Assembly: GCA_965248255.1 (NCBI GenBank)
Contig: CBDFIW010000004.1
Location: 2,232,001 to 2,296,000 of the forward strand
Origin: JAKZVK01 sp965248255
Lineage (GTDB): Bacteria > Acidobacteriota > Terriglobia > Bryobacterales > UBA6623
Reading direction: 5' to 3'
Length of the DNA stretch: 64,000 nt
In this document: piece after piece, positions 43,110 to 52,218 of the stretch
Position numbering within the stretch: position 1 is the stretch's first letter
Layout: each line of letters opens with the position of its first letter
The notes under the pieces: generated by a model
Seen by the model: only the letters and a program-made list of their open reading frames with translations
Told to the model about the DNA's origin: nothing
Databases searched by the model: none
Program-made: the position numbers and the translations under genes

Positions 43110-44183
43110 TGACACTTTTTGACAGTGTGGAGCATCTATATATGTATGGGCAACCCCAAAGGTGTGAAGCGGGATTTCAAGGCGCTGGAGAAGCGCCGTT
43201 TCGAAGCGATGCGGCTGCTCCACCAAGGCCACAATCAGTCCGAGACGGCGAGACGGCTGAACGTCGCTCGCCAAACCGTCAGTGAGTGGCGGCGGCAATA
43301 CCGCGAGCAGGGTGCGGCCGGACTCCGCCAGGCCGGGCGCGCCGGACGCAAGCCGCTCCTCGATGCCGCACAACGCGAACGCCTGACGTCGCTGCTGCTG
43401 GAAGGCCCGGAAGCCCACGGCTTCCCAACGCCCCTGTGGAGCTGTCCGCGGGTGGCTCGGCTGACCGGAGACGAGTTCGGGGTCGCATACCACGCAGGCC
43501 ACGCCTGGAAGATCCTGCGAGCGCTCGACTGGAGCCCGCAACGCCCGGCCGGAAAGGCGCGCGAGCGCAACGAAGAGCGGATCCGCACCTGGAAGCGCAA
43601 GACCTGGAAGCGCATTAAAAAAAAGCCCAAAACGAAGGCCGTACGCTCGTCTTCATCGACGAAAGCGGATTGAGTCAGAAGCCGCATCGCTGCCGCACCT
43701 GGGCGCCACGTGGCCAAACACCGGTGCTGCAGTTTAACTTCAACTGGGAGAAGCTTTCCGTCTCGGCGGGGCTGACGCTGCGTAACTTCTACTTCCGGCT
43801 CTATCCCGGTGCGATCGGCAAAGAGCAAGTGACCGACTTTCTCAAGGCGTTGGTACGTCATATCGATCGCCCGCTGCTGATCGTCTGGGATCGGCTGCCG
43901 GCGCACCGTAGCCGCCTGGTGCAAGAGTTCATCGAACTCTCCGAAGGCCACATCGCAACCGAGTACTTGCCACCCTATGCGCCGGAGTTGAATCCGGTGG
44001 AATACATCTGGGCTTACTGGAAGCAGCACGAGTTGCCGAACGTCTGTCCGAAAGACTACGGCGAGCTGAACGAGCGGGCCCGCAAGGCACTCCGCCGCAT
44101 GTACCGCAAACCGCGTTTGATCACGCCCTTCTGGAAACAGTCTTCTCTTTGTTTTGACTGACTCTATATTATGCGGGAGTCAA
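43110..44183 (+). mobile_element. IS630-family insertion sequence
   Basis: About 1.07 kb with two overlapping frames. Left end starts TGACACTTTTTGACAGTG after a TA (43108-43109); right end ...GGGAGTCAA precedes TA (44184-44185), consistent with IS630/Tc1 use of TA targets. Terminal repeats are short and imperfect (TGACAC versus TTGACTC), so the exact ends are tentative. It truncates the GT39-like gene on its left. Confidence 0.75.
43146..44161 (+). CDS. IS630-family transposase, two frames joined by probable -1 frameshift
   Basis: ORF A from ATG 43146 (MGNPKGVKRDFKALEKRRFEAMRLLHQGHNQSETARRLNVARQTVSEWRRQYREQGAAGL) holds the helix-turn-helix domains and ends at 43673. ORF B (43670-44161) continues in the -1 frame as the DDE domain: TLVFIDESGL, LLIVWDRLPAHRS and LPPYAPELNPVEYIWAYWK give Asp-Asp-Glu. 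Near 43615, ATT AAA AAA AAG CCC contains an A_AAA_AAG slippery heptamer in the correct register for -1 slippage, so a fused product of ~340 aa is expected. Otherwise it appears intact. Confidence 0.85.
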
Positions 44184-44337
44184 TAGAGCGATGGGGACAT
44201 CTTATTCGTCGTTCAAGCCTCGGGAACCGCTCTCCGCCAGCCGGGCACTTCTTTTCGTCGCTCGATCGACGGCTTCCTCTGCCCTTCCCCTAGCCTGATT
44301 CGTTCCCGTAGAAGGGACTCGACAAAGAGAGGGAGTC

Positions 44338-45493
44338 ATGCGCCGCCTGTTTCGTTTTCTTGGTTCCCATTCCCATTCAGCTTCCGTTTCCAGCTCCGCG
44401 GGAGCGAATATCCGCCGAATCAACGCTCGCCGCGATGAGCTGGCCGAATCCGACGACGATGTCTTGAAAGCAGCTGGCCGGCAGGCTGAAGACCTACCTG
44501 AAGACATCGCCGTAACGGCCGGTGATCCGGGTCGATCATCCCGACGTGGTCTTCGCCACCAAGCAGGAAAAGGAGCAAGCCGTGGTTGAGGAAATCGGCC
44601 TTGCTCACGGCGCCGGGCGGCCCGTTTTGGTGGGAAGCGCCAGTGTGGAGGAGTCTGAGCAACTCAGTGCAAGGCTCGCTGGGATCCCTCACCAAGTTCT
44701 CAACGCCCGCAATGACGAGCAGGAGGCAACCATCATCGCACGCGCGGGACACCGCGGCGCTGTCACCATCTCCACCAACATGGCCGGCCGCGGCATCGAC
44801 ATCCAACTTGGAGAAGGAGTCGCCGAACTCGGCGGGCTTTACGTCATCGGGACAAACAAGCACGAAAGCCGCCGCATCGACAACCAGCTTCGTGGGCGTG
44901 CGGGCCGCCAGGGTGATCCCGGAAGCTCGCGCTTTTTCATCTCGCGCGAAGACGACCTGCTCATCAGGAACGGTATCGACCATCCCGAACTGAAGCACGA
45001 CCCCGATAGCATTCAGCGAGCCATCGAAGGACACAGCCTGGATATCCGACAGTTCTTGCACAAGTATGAAGGAGTCATTGAGGGACAGCGCCAATCACTT
45101 CAAGGGCAGCGCCAGGATATTCTCACCGGCATTCGCCCGCGTGCGTCCGAGACCGAACGGCTTGTGGCACTGACCACGATCGATGATCTCTGGTCGGAAC
45201 ACCTTGCCGCGGTCGCCGAGCTACGCGAGGGCATCCACTGGGTCTCGTTCGGAGACCGCGACCCGCTTCATGAATATCTCAGCAACGTCCACGCCATGTT
45301 CGAGGAACTGCAGAACCGCATCGAAGAGGAGGTGGCAAGGCGGATGGCCGAACCGAAGGACGACGGATTCGATGTGCGGCAGCGCGGAGCCACCTGGACC
45401 TACCTCACAACCGATCAACCGTTTGGTAGCGGCGCCCAACGAATCTTTCGCGGCCTGGTGAGAAAGCTCAAGAGCCGCAGGTTCTGGGGCTAG
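44338..45493 (+). pseudogene. secA: secA (SecA2-like) with large internal deletion
   Basis: ATG 44338, preceded by GAGGGAG, begins MRRLFRFLGSHSHSASVSSSAGANIRRINARRDELAESDDDVLKAAGRQAEDLPEDIAVTA, a SecA N terminus. It then jumps, out of frame, to IRVDHPDVVFATKQEKEQAVVEEI and continues through NBD2 (VLVGSASVEESEQLSARL, TNMAGRGIDIQLGEGV, QLRGRAGRQGDPGSSRFFISREDD) and the helical scaffold to 45493. Walker A/B motifs of NBD1 and the preprotein cross-linking domain (~300 residues) are missing. No C-terminal zinc motif, so it is of accessory-SecA type. Not functional as a translocase. Confidence 0.85.
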
Positions 45494-45599
45494 CCCCATT
45501 CTCACAAGCCGTCGGCTGCCGATGCGGCAGAGGATGAGTTCTACGCTGCTGATAGCAGCGGCGAGAGATGCCGTCTTGAGCCGGTCGAGTTAAGGTAAC

Positions 45600-47663
45600 G
45601 TGTTGGGAATCTGCTTGCGGTGCCCAACCGCGGCGTCCCACAGCAGACCCTGTGCAGCCTTGACGACCCGAAACCAGCTCATTCTCGGGACAGCCGGACA
45701 CATCGATCACGGCAAGACGGCGCTCGTGAGGACCCTGACCGGGGTCGATACGGATCGCCTGCCGGAAGAGCGGAAACGGGGAATGACGATTGATATTGGC
45801 TTTGCCCGTTTGGAGCTGGATGGATGTACCGTCGGCATCGTCGATGTTCCCGGCCACGAGCGATTCATTCGCAACATGGTTGCAGGGGCGGCGGGCGTCG
45901 ACCTCGCTCTGCTCGTCGTGGCGGCCGATGATTCGGTCATGCCCCAAACACGCGAACACTTGGACATTCTGAAGCTGCTGGACCTGACATATGGTCTCGT
46001 CGCCATTACGAAATGCGACTTGGTCGATGAGTCGGACCTCGAGCTGGTTCAGCAAGAGATCGGTGAGCTTGTGGCGGGTACGTTTCTCGAGCAGGCTCCG
46101 GTGGCCTGTACCTCAGCAGTGACAGGATTCGGGATAGACTGTCTGCGCTCCGCGCTGGCCGAGGTTTGTCGGCATGTGAGGGACCGTTCCATCGGCAGTC
46201 TATTTCGACTGTCGATTGATCGGTCTTTCGTGATGAGCGGCCCCGGGACGGTGGTAACCGGTTCGGTGAGTCGCGGGTCGCTCCGTGTTGGTAAGGAAGT
46301 CGAGTGGATGCCCGCGGGCAAGACGCTCAGGGTGCGCAGCCTGGAAACACACGGCCGGCCCGTCGAGGCGGTGCAACGGGGACAACGCTCTGCAGTGGGA
46401 CTGAGTGGCGTCCATCATACGGAGATCAGGCGCGGCGACGAGCTCGCCACGCCGGGCTTCTTGAAACCGACCCGGTTGATCACCGTCCGTATCGATTGCC
46501 GTCCCGAAAGCCCCTGGCCCATTAAGCACCGCTCGCAGATAAGGCTGCACCTGGGCACTTCGGAAGTCATGGCGACGGTCGCGCTGTTGTCAGGCCAACA
46601 GATCGCGCCGGGGCAGTCGTCCGACGCACAGCTTTTTGTTTCCCGGGCTGTGGCGGGCACGTGCGGGCAGCCGTTCGTCTTGCGGTCGCTTTCGCCGATA
46701 ACGACCCTCGGTGGCGGACACGTGCTGGCGGCGGGCGGCGGCCTGGATCGGCGGATTCCCCGGCGGCACGTGAATCAATTCAGCCAGATAAAAGGCCTCG
46801 CATCAACAAGTGCGGTCGAGCGGGCCGCTGCAGCCTTGTGGTTCCAGAAGCTGGAGCCTTGGACCGATCTGGATCTGTGCCGGGATGCCAACCTCGAGCT
46901 TGAGGCGGCTGAAGGCATTTTGAACAAACTGCGCGTGCAAGGAATGTTGGTTGACTTGCCCGTGGCGGCAGGCCGCGCGGCTCGAATTCATCGCGATCAC
47001 ATCAAGGCTTTGGAACAGCGATTGATCGATGAGGTTCGCCGCTACCACTCTGATCATCGTTTGCACTCGGCGATGCCTAGGAGTGGGCTCAGCGGCGCGC
47101 TACGTCTAGTAGACCGTGAACCTATACTCAACGCCTTGATCGAACGCGCCAGGCAGGAGGGCTCGCTCAGCGTTGTGTCGAACGGGGTGGCCTTGCGCGA
47201 TTTTCGGCCGAGACTGAGTGGCCAAGAGCAGAGGCTATACGCACAGGTGATAGCTACGTTCGCCGAGGCCCGTTTCACGCCGCCGACGCCGGCAGAGCTG
47301 GCCAAAGACATGAGCGTCGCAGAAACAACCGCACGCCAGATCATCGATTTGGCAGTGGAGCGGGGTCAACTCAAGCATCTTGGTGGTCCTATCTTCCTAG
47401 AAGCCGAGGCAGAGAGAGCCTTGCGAGACCGCGTCGCCGAAAGATTGCGAGAGGCCGGCGAACTGACCGTGAGCGAGATACGGCAGCTTCTTGAAACAAG
47501 TCGAAAATTCGCGGTACCCTTCTGTCAGTATCTTGACCGCGTCCGCGTGACCCGAAGGCAGGGCGATCTGCGTGTGCCGGGCAGCCAGGCGCGTTTGCAA
47601 TCCACGGTGCCGGATAACACACTGTCCCACGAGGCAGAGGGCGTCTCGGCGTCAGACGACTGA
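45600..47663 (+). CDS. selB: Selenocysteine-specific elongation factor
   Basis: 687-aa translation factor delivering Sec-tRNA-Sec to UGA codons with a SECIS hairpin. EF-Tu-like GTPase at the N terminus: LGTAGHIDHGKTALVRTLTG (G1), DVPGHERFIRNMVAG (G3), ITKCDLVDE (G4). Domains 2-3 follow (MSGPGTVVTGSVSRGSL), then C-terminal winged helices ending in LTVSEIRQLLETSRKFAVPFCQYLDRVRVTRRQGDLRV, the SECIS-binding region. GTG 45600 has AAGG upstream; a TTG at 45660 closer to the GTPase is an alternative. Its stop overlaps selA by one base. Confidence 0.95.
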   Translation: MLGICLRCPTAASHSRPCAALTTRNQLILGTAGHIDHGKTALVRTLTGVDTDRLPEERKRGMTIDIGFARLELDGCTVGIVDVPGHERFIRNMVAGAAGVDLALLVVAADDSVMPQTREHLDILKLLDLTYGLVAITKCDLVDESDLELVQQEIGELVAGTFLEQAPVACTSAVTGFGIDCLRSALAEVCRHVRDRSIGSLFRLSIDRSFVMSGPGTVVTGSVSRGSLRVGKEVEWMPAGKTLRVRSLETHGRPVEAVQRGQRSAVGLSGVHHTEIRRGDELATPGFLKPTRLITVRIDCRPESPWPIKHRSQIRLHLGTSEVMATVALLSGQQIAPGQSSDAQLFVSRAVAGTCGQPFVLRSLSPITTLGGGHVLAAGGGLDRRIPRRHVNQFSQIKGLASTSAVERAAAALWFQKLEPWTDLDLCRDANLELEAAEGILNKLRVQGMLVDLPVAAGRAARIHRDHIKALEQRLIDEVRRYHSDHRLHSAMPRSGLSGALRLVDREPILNALIERARQEGSLSVVSNGVALRDFRPRLSGQEQRLYAQVIATFAEARFTPPTPAELAKDMSVAETTARQIIDLAVERGQLKHLGGPIFLEAEAERALRDRVAERLREAGELTVSEIRQLLETSRKFAVPFCQYLDRVRVTRRQGDLRVPGSQARLQSTVPDNTLSHEAEGVSASDD

Positions 47664-49153
47664 TGGCAACGCAATCCAGAGTGGAGCAATCAGGCCCATC
47701 GGCGGCACCCACGCGAGAGGCCTACGGGGCGATCCCCTCGGTGCACGATGTGGTCGAGTCGCAGGCGCTGATGCCATGGGCCCAGCGCGTCCCCCGAAGC
47801 TGGATCGTGCGTTTGGCGCGACAGAAGATCGAGGAATATCGCGAACGGTTGAAGGCCAATGTAACTCGGTCCGAGGATGTGCCCGCGGATCAGGTGAGGG
47901 ACGAGATCATCGCGCGGGTCGTCGGCGACCTGGAGGCCCAGGAGCAGAATGGGCTTCGGCCAGTCATTAACGCCACAGGAATCCTTCTTCACACCGGGCT
48001 CGGACGGGCCCCGCTGCCATCGTCGGCGGTTCGTGCCATCGCCGAAACAGCAGGGCAATACTCGAATGTGGAGCTTGACCTTGCCACCGGCCGGCGGGGC
48101 AGCCGCGCTGCGGCGGTCCGCGACCTGATCTGTCGGCTGACCGGCGCGGAATCGGCCACCGTCGTCAACAACAACGCCGCCGCCACGCTGCTTGTTCTGG
48201 TTGCGGTAGCAAGCGCCTCCGGCAAGGGGCCGCGGAACGTCGTTGTGTCGCGTGGGGAACTGATAGAAATCGGAGGCAGTTTTCGCCTGCCGGACATCAT
48301 GACAGCCAGCGGCAATCTGCTCTCCGAAGTCGGCACGACCAATAAAACCCGCCTGAGCGACTACGAAGGGGCCATTAACGACCAGACAGCCGCACTGATG
48401 AAAGTGCATACCTCCAACTATCGAGTTGTGGGATTCACCGCGTCGGTGCCGATCGCTGCTCTGGTGGAGCTTGGACGCTGTTACGATCTACCTGTGATCC
48501 ACGATATCGGCTCGGGAGCGATTGTGGATTTGAAGCAGCTCAACCTCGGGGACGAGCCCGTGGCATCGGAGTCTATCGAAGCCGGCGCGGACCTCGTTCT
48601 GTTTAGCGGTGATAAACTCCTCGGCGGACCTCAGGCGGGCCTCATTCTCGGCCGACGAGCCTGGATCGAGCGCATCGAGAAGAATCCGTTGATGCGAGCT
48701 TTACGTGTGGACAAGATGACGCTGGCTGCACTGGAGGCGACACTCCGTTTGTACGGTAATCCACAGTTGGCAGTTCGAGAGTTGCCGATCATGGCGATGA
48801 CCGCTGCGCCGATGACCGCATTGCGGGAGCGCGCAAACAGGGTTGCTACGGCGGTAACTTCAGTTCCGGGCATCGGCAGTGTCGAGGTGCAGCCGAGCGT
48901 CGCTTATCTAGGCGCGGGCACTCTGCCGACCGCGGAGATCGAAAGCGTCGCCATTCGGATTGAGCCGGACAGCATGACAGAAAGCGAACTCGGGGCGTGT
49001 CTGCGCCGGTGCCGCCCGCCACGCCCGCCGGTTGTACCGCGCGTTCAAGATGGGGCTGTCTGGCTGGATCTACGCACAGTCATGCCTGCCCAGGACGAGT
49101 CGCTGATCGATGCGCTCCGGCTCGCCTGCGCAAGCGCCCATCCAGCGACGTAA
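47663..49153 (+). CDS. selA: L-seryl-tRNA(Sec) selenium transferase
   Basis: 496-aa PLP enzyme converting Ser-tRNA-Sec to Sec-tRNA-Sec using selenophosphate. Motifs: NATGILLHTGLGRAPL, YSNVELDLATGRRGSR, VVNNNAAATLLVL, GGSFRLPDIM, SEVGTTNKTRLSDYE, VIHDIGSGAI and the PLP-lysine LVLFSGDKLLGGPQAGLI. Full length. ATG overlaps the selB stop (TGATG), so the two are translationally coupled. The selenophosphate synthetase gene selD is not in this window. Confidence 0.96.
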   Translation: MATQSRVEQSGPSAAPTREAYGAIPSVHDVVESQALMPWAQRVPRSWIVRLARQKIEEYRERLKANVTRSEDVPADQVRDEIIARVVGDLEAQEQNGLRPVINATGILLHTGLGRAPLPSSAVRAIAETAGQYSNVELDLATGRRGSRAAAVRDLICRLTGAESATVVNNNAAATLLVLVAVASASGKGPRNVVVSRGELIEIGGSFRLPDIMTASGNLLSEVGTTNKTRLSDYEGAINDQTAALMKVHTSNYRVVGFTASVPIAALVELGRCYDLPVIHDIGSGAIVDLKQLNLGDEPVASESIEAGADLVLFSGDKLLGGPQAGLILGRRAWIERIEKNPLMRALRVDKMTLAALEATLRLYGNPQLAVRELPIMAMTAAPMTALRERANRVATAVTSVPGIGSVEVQPSVAYLGAGTLPTAEIESVAIRIEPDSMTESELGACLRRCRPPRPPVVPRVQDGAVWLDLRTVMPAQDESLIDALRLACASAHPAT

Positions 49154-49209
49154 CATGCTATGGCGCGAATCACGGCGGCCGGCGAGACAGGTCATGACCG
49201 GTCACTTAC

Positions 49210-49308
49210 GGGAGTGTCAGCACGCCTGGTGGCGGCCGCGGGCTTCAAACCCGTTGTGAGTCCTGGCAACAGGTCTCAGGTGGGTTCGATTCCCATCCAC
49301 TCCCGCCA
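49210..49308 (+). tRNA. selC: tRNA-Sec (anticodon UCA)
   Basis: 99-nt gene. Acceptor GGGAGTG pairs with CACTCCC, followed by G73 and encoded CCA. Anticodon stem GCGGG/CCCGT with loop CTTCAAA (anticodon TCA). Long variable arm with stem GAG-CCTG/CAGG-CTC around GCAA. T-arm GTGGG-TTCGATT-CCCAT. The extended D-arm, long variable arm and UCA anticodon are diagnostic. The eighth acceptor pair appears as a T/C mismatch. It lies 56 bp after selA, so selB-selA-selC are clustered. Confidence 0.95.
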
Positions 49309-49472
49309 CCCTGGCCGGGGCGCCGATCCGTCCGTGCCACCAGCTTCAGCTTGTGGTCCCCGGCTCTTTCCCCCGAAACACGAAACACGGCCCTCCCCGC
49401 GGCCCAGCTTCCCACACCCGTCGTATCGGTTCACGGCTCAATGGCTCACGGTTCACAGGTCGCTTATCCTCA

Positions 49473-50870
49473 TCACGACAGCCTCGACAGCCAAAAGGGC
49501 AACCACACGATCAGACCTACGGCAACACAGGCCAGCAGGAAGCCGCCGATACCGACCATCGAGGGCTTTGGCAGTTCGACGTCCGGGTGATTGATGAACT
49601 TCTCTTCCGGCGGGAGGGGGTCGGGCGGCAAGGTGCAGGAGGTAGTGGCGTTCTCGCCCGCCTTGATGGGGGTCCTTAGCAATAGGAAGAAATGGTCGAG
49701 CTTCCTTTTCGGGGTTCGAGGGGTGATGAGACTGACCAGGATTCCCGAGAGGACTCCGGCGGTTAGGTACAAGAACATCGTCCAGGAGTCGGCCACTTTG
49801 ATCTGACCCCCCACTTCGATCAGCATGAAATGGCCGATGCCGCTTTGCGCTACCGCTTGCGGGAAGTAGGCGGCAAACGCCCAGGTGGCATAGGCCGCCA
49901 TGCTGGAGACCCACACGGCGACCGGCGTCCAGCCGCGCCAGACGATGCCGAACCACAGACTGATGCCGATCGGCGCGGTCAGTTTGATCACGAATTTCAG
50001 CGCCTCGATCACATCGGCGAACGTTGTTTGTAGAGCCAGTGCTAGAAACACAACGGCGAAGCTGGCGACGCGAGCTACCCGGAGATAGTGTTGTTCCGAC
50101 CGATCGCGCGCGAGCAACGGCTTGTAAAGGTTTTGCGTGAACAGACCGCTCGCGACGATCATGTGTGAGTCCGCCGTGCTCATGGTCACGGCCAAGGTTG
50201 CCACCAACATCAGGCCCAGCAGTCCCGGAAACGTGTTCGAGAAGATGTCATAGGCCACGCGGCCGAAGAGTTCGTCCGCAAACCCTCGGTTCGAGGCCTC
50301 ATCGAACGGTACTTTGGCTTCGGCTGCTCCTTCGACAGGTTGCACAACTACCACTGAGCGATCGGGGGTCAATCTCTCACGCGTCGTGCGATCCAGCGGG
50401 CTGAGCTCGGGAGTGAGGTACCAAACGATGCACGCCAGCCCGGTGAAGGTCCAGGCGATCGTGCAAAAGCGCTTGATCAGATGGCCGAACGTGAAACCGA
50501 AGCGGCCTTCCATCTCGGTCTTGCCGGCTCCACAGAGACTCATCACGTGAGGCTGCACGACGACGCCGGCCAGGCCGGTCAGCGAAAGCATGAAGACATA
50601 GAAGATGGTCAGAGGTTCCGTGCCGAGGGCTTGGGCGACTTCGGGACGGCCGAACAGATCGAACATGCCCTCCTTGATCTCGCCGTGAGCGCGAAGCCCG
50701 GAGAGACCGCCTATTTTTCCGAATACCCACGGTAGCAACAGGAAGGAGAAGACGAGGGTGAGCTGTCCTTGAATGAAGCCAGTGATGACCGCCGTGCTGA
50801 GACCGCCCGCGATCCCGTAGATCACAAATGTTGAAGCCCCTACGCACCTTGACAATGGGCACCCCACCAT
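49473..50870 (-). pseudogene. Sodium:solute symporter (SSS), 5' truncated
   Basis: ~455 C-terminal residues of an SSS-family permease: TFVIYGIAGGLSTAVITGFIQGQLTLVFSFLLLPWVF, FMLSLTGLAGVVVQPHVM, PGLLGLMLVATLAVTMSTADSHMIVASGLFTQNLYKP (the SSS STADS signature), FADVIEALKFVIKLTAPIGISLWFGIVWRG. The first ~4-5 helices expected before IYGIAGG are missing; upstream sequence switches at ~50840 to the tetR promoter region. An ORF-initiating codon is present, but the residues before TFVIYG do not look native. Likely non-functional. Confidence 0.8.
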
Positions 50871-50877
50871 GCATACT
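50849..50877 (+). promoter_or_regulatory. tetR promoter
   Basis: TTGACA (50849-50854) and CATACT (50872-50877) with a 17-bp spacer: perfect -35, four of six matches at -10. It directs transcription toward tetR at 50933. The -10 lies inside the palindromic operator. Confidence 0.65.
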
Positions 50878-50890
50878 GGTTGGTATGCAT
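50869..50890. promoter_or_regulatory. Putative TetR operator
   Basis: ATGCATAC-TGGTTG-GTATGCAT, perfect 8-bp arms. It overlaps the -10 box and lies 42 bp before tetR, so autorepression is likely. Similar ATACCAAC/GTTGGTAT-like boxes are known for TetR regulators of this C-terminal type; the inference is by analogy. Confidence 0.7.
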
Positions 50891-50932
50891 CAAGGAGTAC
50901 GCGGGTCCATCCCCTGCCCTTGAACCAGACAC

Positions 50933-51556
50933 ATGGTCGTCGCCAAGCGAAACCCTGACCAAACTCGGCAGCAGCTCCTCGACGCCGCCTTCGCTGAGAT
51001 CCACCGCAACGGCTTTCGTGCCGCCGGCCTCGACGGCATCCTCTCGAACACGGGCGTTACCAAGGGCGCCCTGTACCACCACTTTCCTACCAAGACCGAC
51101 CTCGGCTACGCGGTCGTCGACGAACTGATCCACGGAGCGATCGTCGAGCGTTGGGTGGTGCCTTTGGGACGTGTCGAGGACCCCGTCGAGGGTATGATCG
51201 GGCTGCTTTCGAGCTACTCAGAAGAAGAGGTAAGCTCTTGCTGTGAAATGGGTTGCCCTCTCAATAATCTAGCGCAAGAGATGTCGCCCATCGACGAAGG
51301 CTTCCGTCTGCGGCTCGACGCTCTGTTCAACCTTTGGCGCAGCGCGGTCGCCAGCGCCTTGCGCCGCGGACAGCACTCGGGCCACGTCCGCACAGACATC
51401 GATCCCGACTCGGTGGGCTGCTTCTTCGTCGCCTCCATGGAGGGCTCGGCCGGCCTCGCCAAGACCGCGCACAACCCTGCAGTCCTTAGGCATTGCCGGG
51501 ACACAATGATCGACTACCTCAGAACGCTCAGGCCGGCGGAGGGGGTGGCCGGATGA
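50933..51556 (+). CDS. TetR/AcrR family transcriptional regulator
   Basis: 207-aa repressor. N-terminal helix-turn-helix QQLLDAAFAEIHRNGFRAAGLDGILSNTGVTKGALYHHFPTKTDLGYAVV (~residues 12-60). The ligand domain has the CCEMGCPLNNLAQEMSPIDEGFRLRL segment of TetR_C subfamilies whose members often control detoxification or efflux genes. It overlaps the next small frame by 4 bp (ATGA). The former neighbour on the left, an SSS gene, is truncated, so its target may have been lost. Inducer unknown. Confidence 0.9.
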   Translation: MVVAKRNPDQTRQQLLDAAFAEIHRNGFRAAGLDGILSNTGVTKGALYHHFPTKTDLGYAVVDELIHGAIVERWVVPLGRVEDPVEGMIGLLSSYSEEEVSSCCEMGCPLNNLAQEMSPIDEGFRLRLDALFNLWRSAVASALRRGQHSGHVRTDIDPDSVGCFFVASMEGSAGLAKTAHNPAVLRHCRDTMIDYLRTLRPAEGVAG

Positions 51557-51753
51557 GCAGCGAGAGAACCGGCTGGGGCTCCATCCAGTACGGCGAGGAC
51601 CGATTCTTAATCTATTCCTACATACCGGACGGTACGGATTCTCCTCAGTCGGCGCCCGGCGTCGACGGGCAACCGGCCGCGGCCGAAGACCCCTGTTGTT
51701 TCCGGCACCAGTCCCCGCACACCGTGGGGAACGTCCTACTCGGCGAGACATAA
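51553..51753 (+). CDS. Small hypothetical protein, possibly truncated
   Basis: 66-aa frame starting at ATG 51553, overlapping the tetR stop by 4 bp. Sequence begins MSSERTGWGSIQYGEDRFLIYSYIPDG and has a CC pair (EDPCCFRHQSPHT). No recognised domain, signal or membrane helix. The coupling to tetR suggests an operon partner, but the gene could also be the 5' stub of a larger gene that was lost. Function unknown. Confidence 0.45.
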   Translation: MSSERTGWGSIQYGEDRFLIYSYIPDGTDSPQSAPGVDGQPAAAEDPCCFRHQSPHTVGNVLLGET

Positions 51754-51786
51754 CTCGAGCGAGTTCTGAAGACTTGGGACGGCATT

Positions 51787-52215
51787 TCAAACGCCCGGCA
51801 GGCCGTCGCCCTTTCTGAGGTTCTCGGCCAGCTCTTCCACCAACACCTCGATGCGGTCGCGGACCGTCCCGTAGACCTCGAACGAGCGGCCTATCGGATC
51901 GGTCACGGCCCAGACGAGGTTGCCGCCGCGAAACCCCGCCAGAAGGGGCATGACCGGAAAGCCGCTCATATTGACGACGAAGTCCACTTCGCTGCCCGGG
52001 ATCGAGCTGATCGGTTTTGCATGCTGCCCTTCTAACGACACCCCCTTCTCGGCCATGATGGCGATGGTCTCGGGTTGCACGACCGAGACCGGGTGGGTGC
52101 CCGCGCTGAGGGGCTCCATGACGTCGGTGTGCTTGTGCCGCGCGAAACCTTCCGCCATCTGGCTGCGGCACGAATTGCCGATGCAAACGAAAAGGACGCG
52201 GACCTTACGCTGCAC
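51787..52215 (-). CDS. Low-molecular-weight tyrosine phosphatase / arsenate reductase-like
   Basis: 142-aa protein with the P-loop VLFVCIGNSCRSQMAEGFARH (C-x5-R-S) and the acid Asp in AVTDPIG. SCRSQMAEG is the signature of thioredoxin-coupled ArsC-like and LMW-PTP proteins. A resolving cysteine pair as in B. subtilis ArsC is not seen (no downstream Cys), so phosphatase activity is more likely than classical arsenate reduction. It follows pdxT by 3 bp on the same strand. Confidence 0.85.
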   Translation of the reverse strand: MQRKVRVLFVCIGNSCRSQMAEGFARHKHTDVMEPLSAGTHPVSVVQPETIAIMAEKGVSLEGQHAKPISSIPGSEVDFVVNMSGFPVMPLLAGFRGGNLVWAVTDPIGRSFEVYGTVRDRIEVLVEELAENLRKGDGLPGV

Positions 52216-52218
52216 GAG

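Noticed and set aside
43235..44029. 264-codon minus-strand frame
   Set aside because: Antisense to the IS630 transposase.
51787..52215. Classical thioredoxin-coupled arsenate reductase
   Set aside because: Only the P-loop Cys pair is present; the two later redox cysteines are missing, so the call was kept to LMW phosphatase/ArsC-like.
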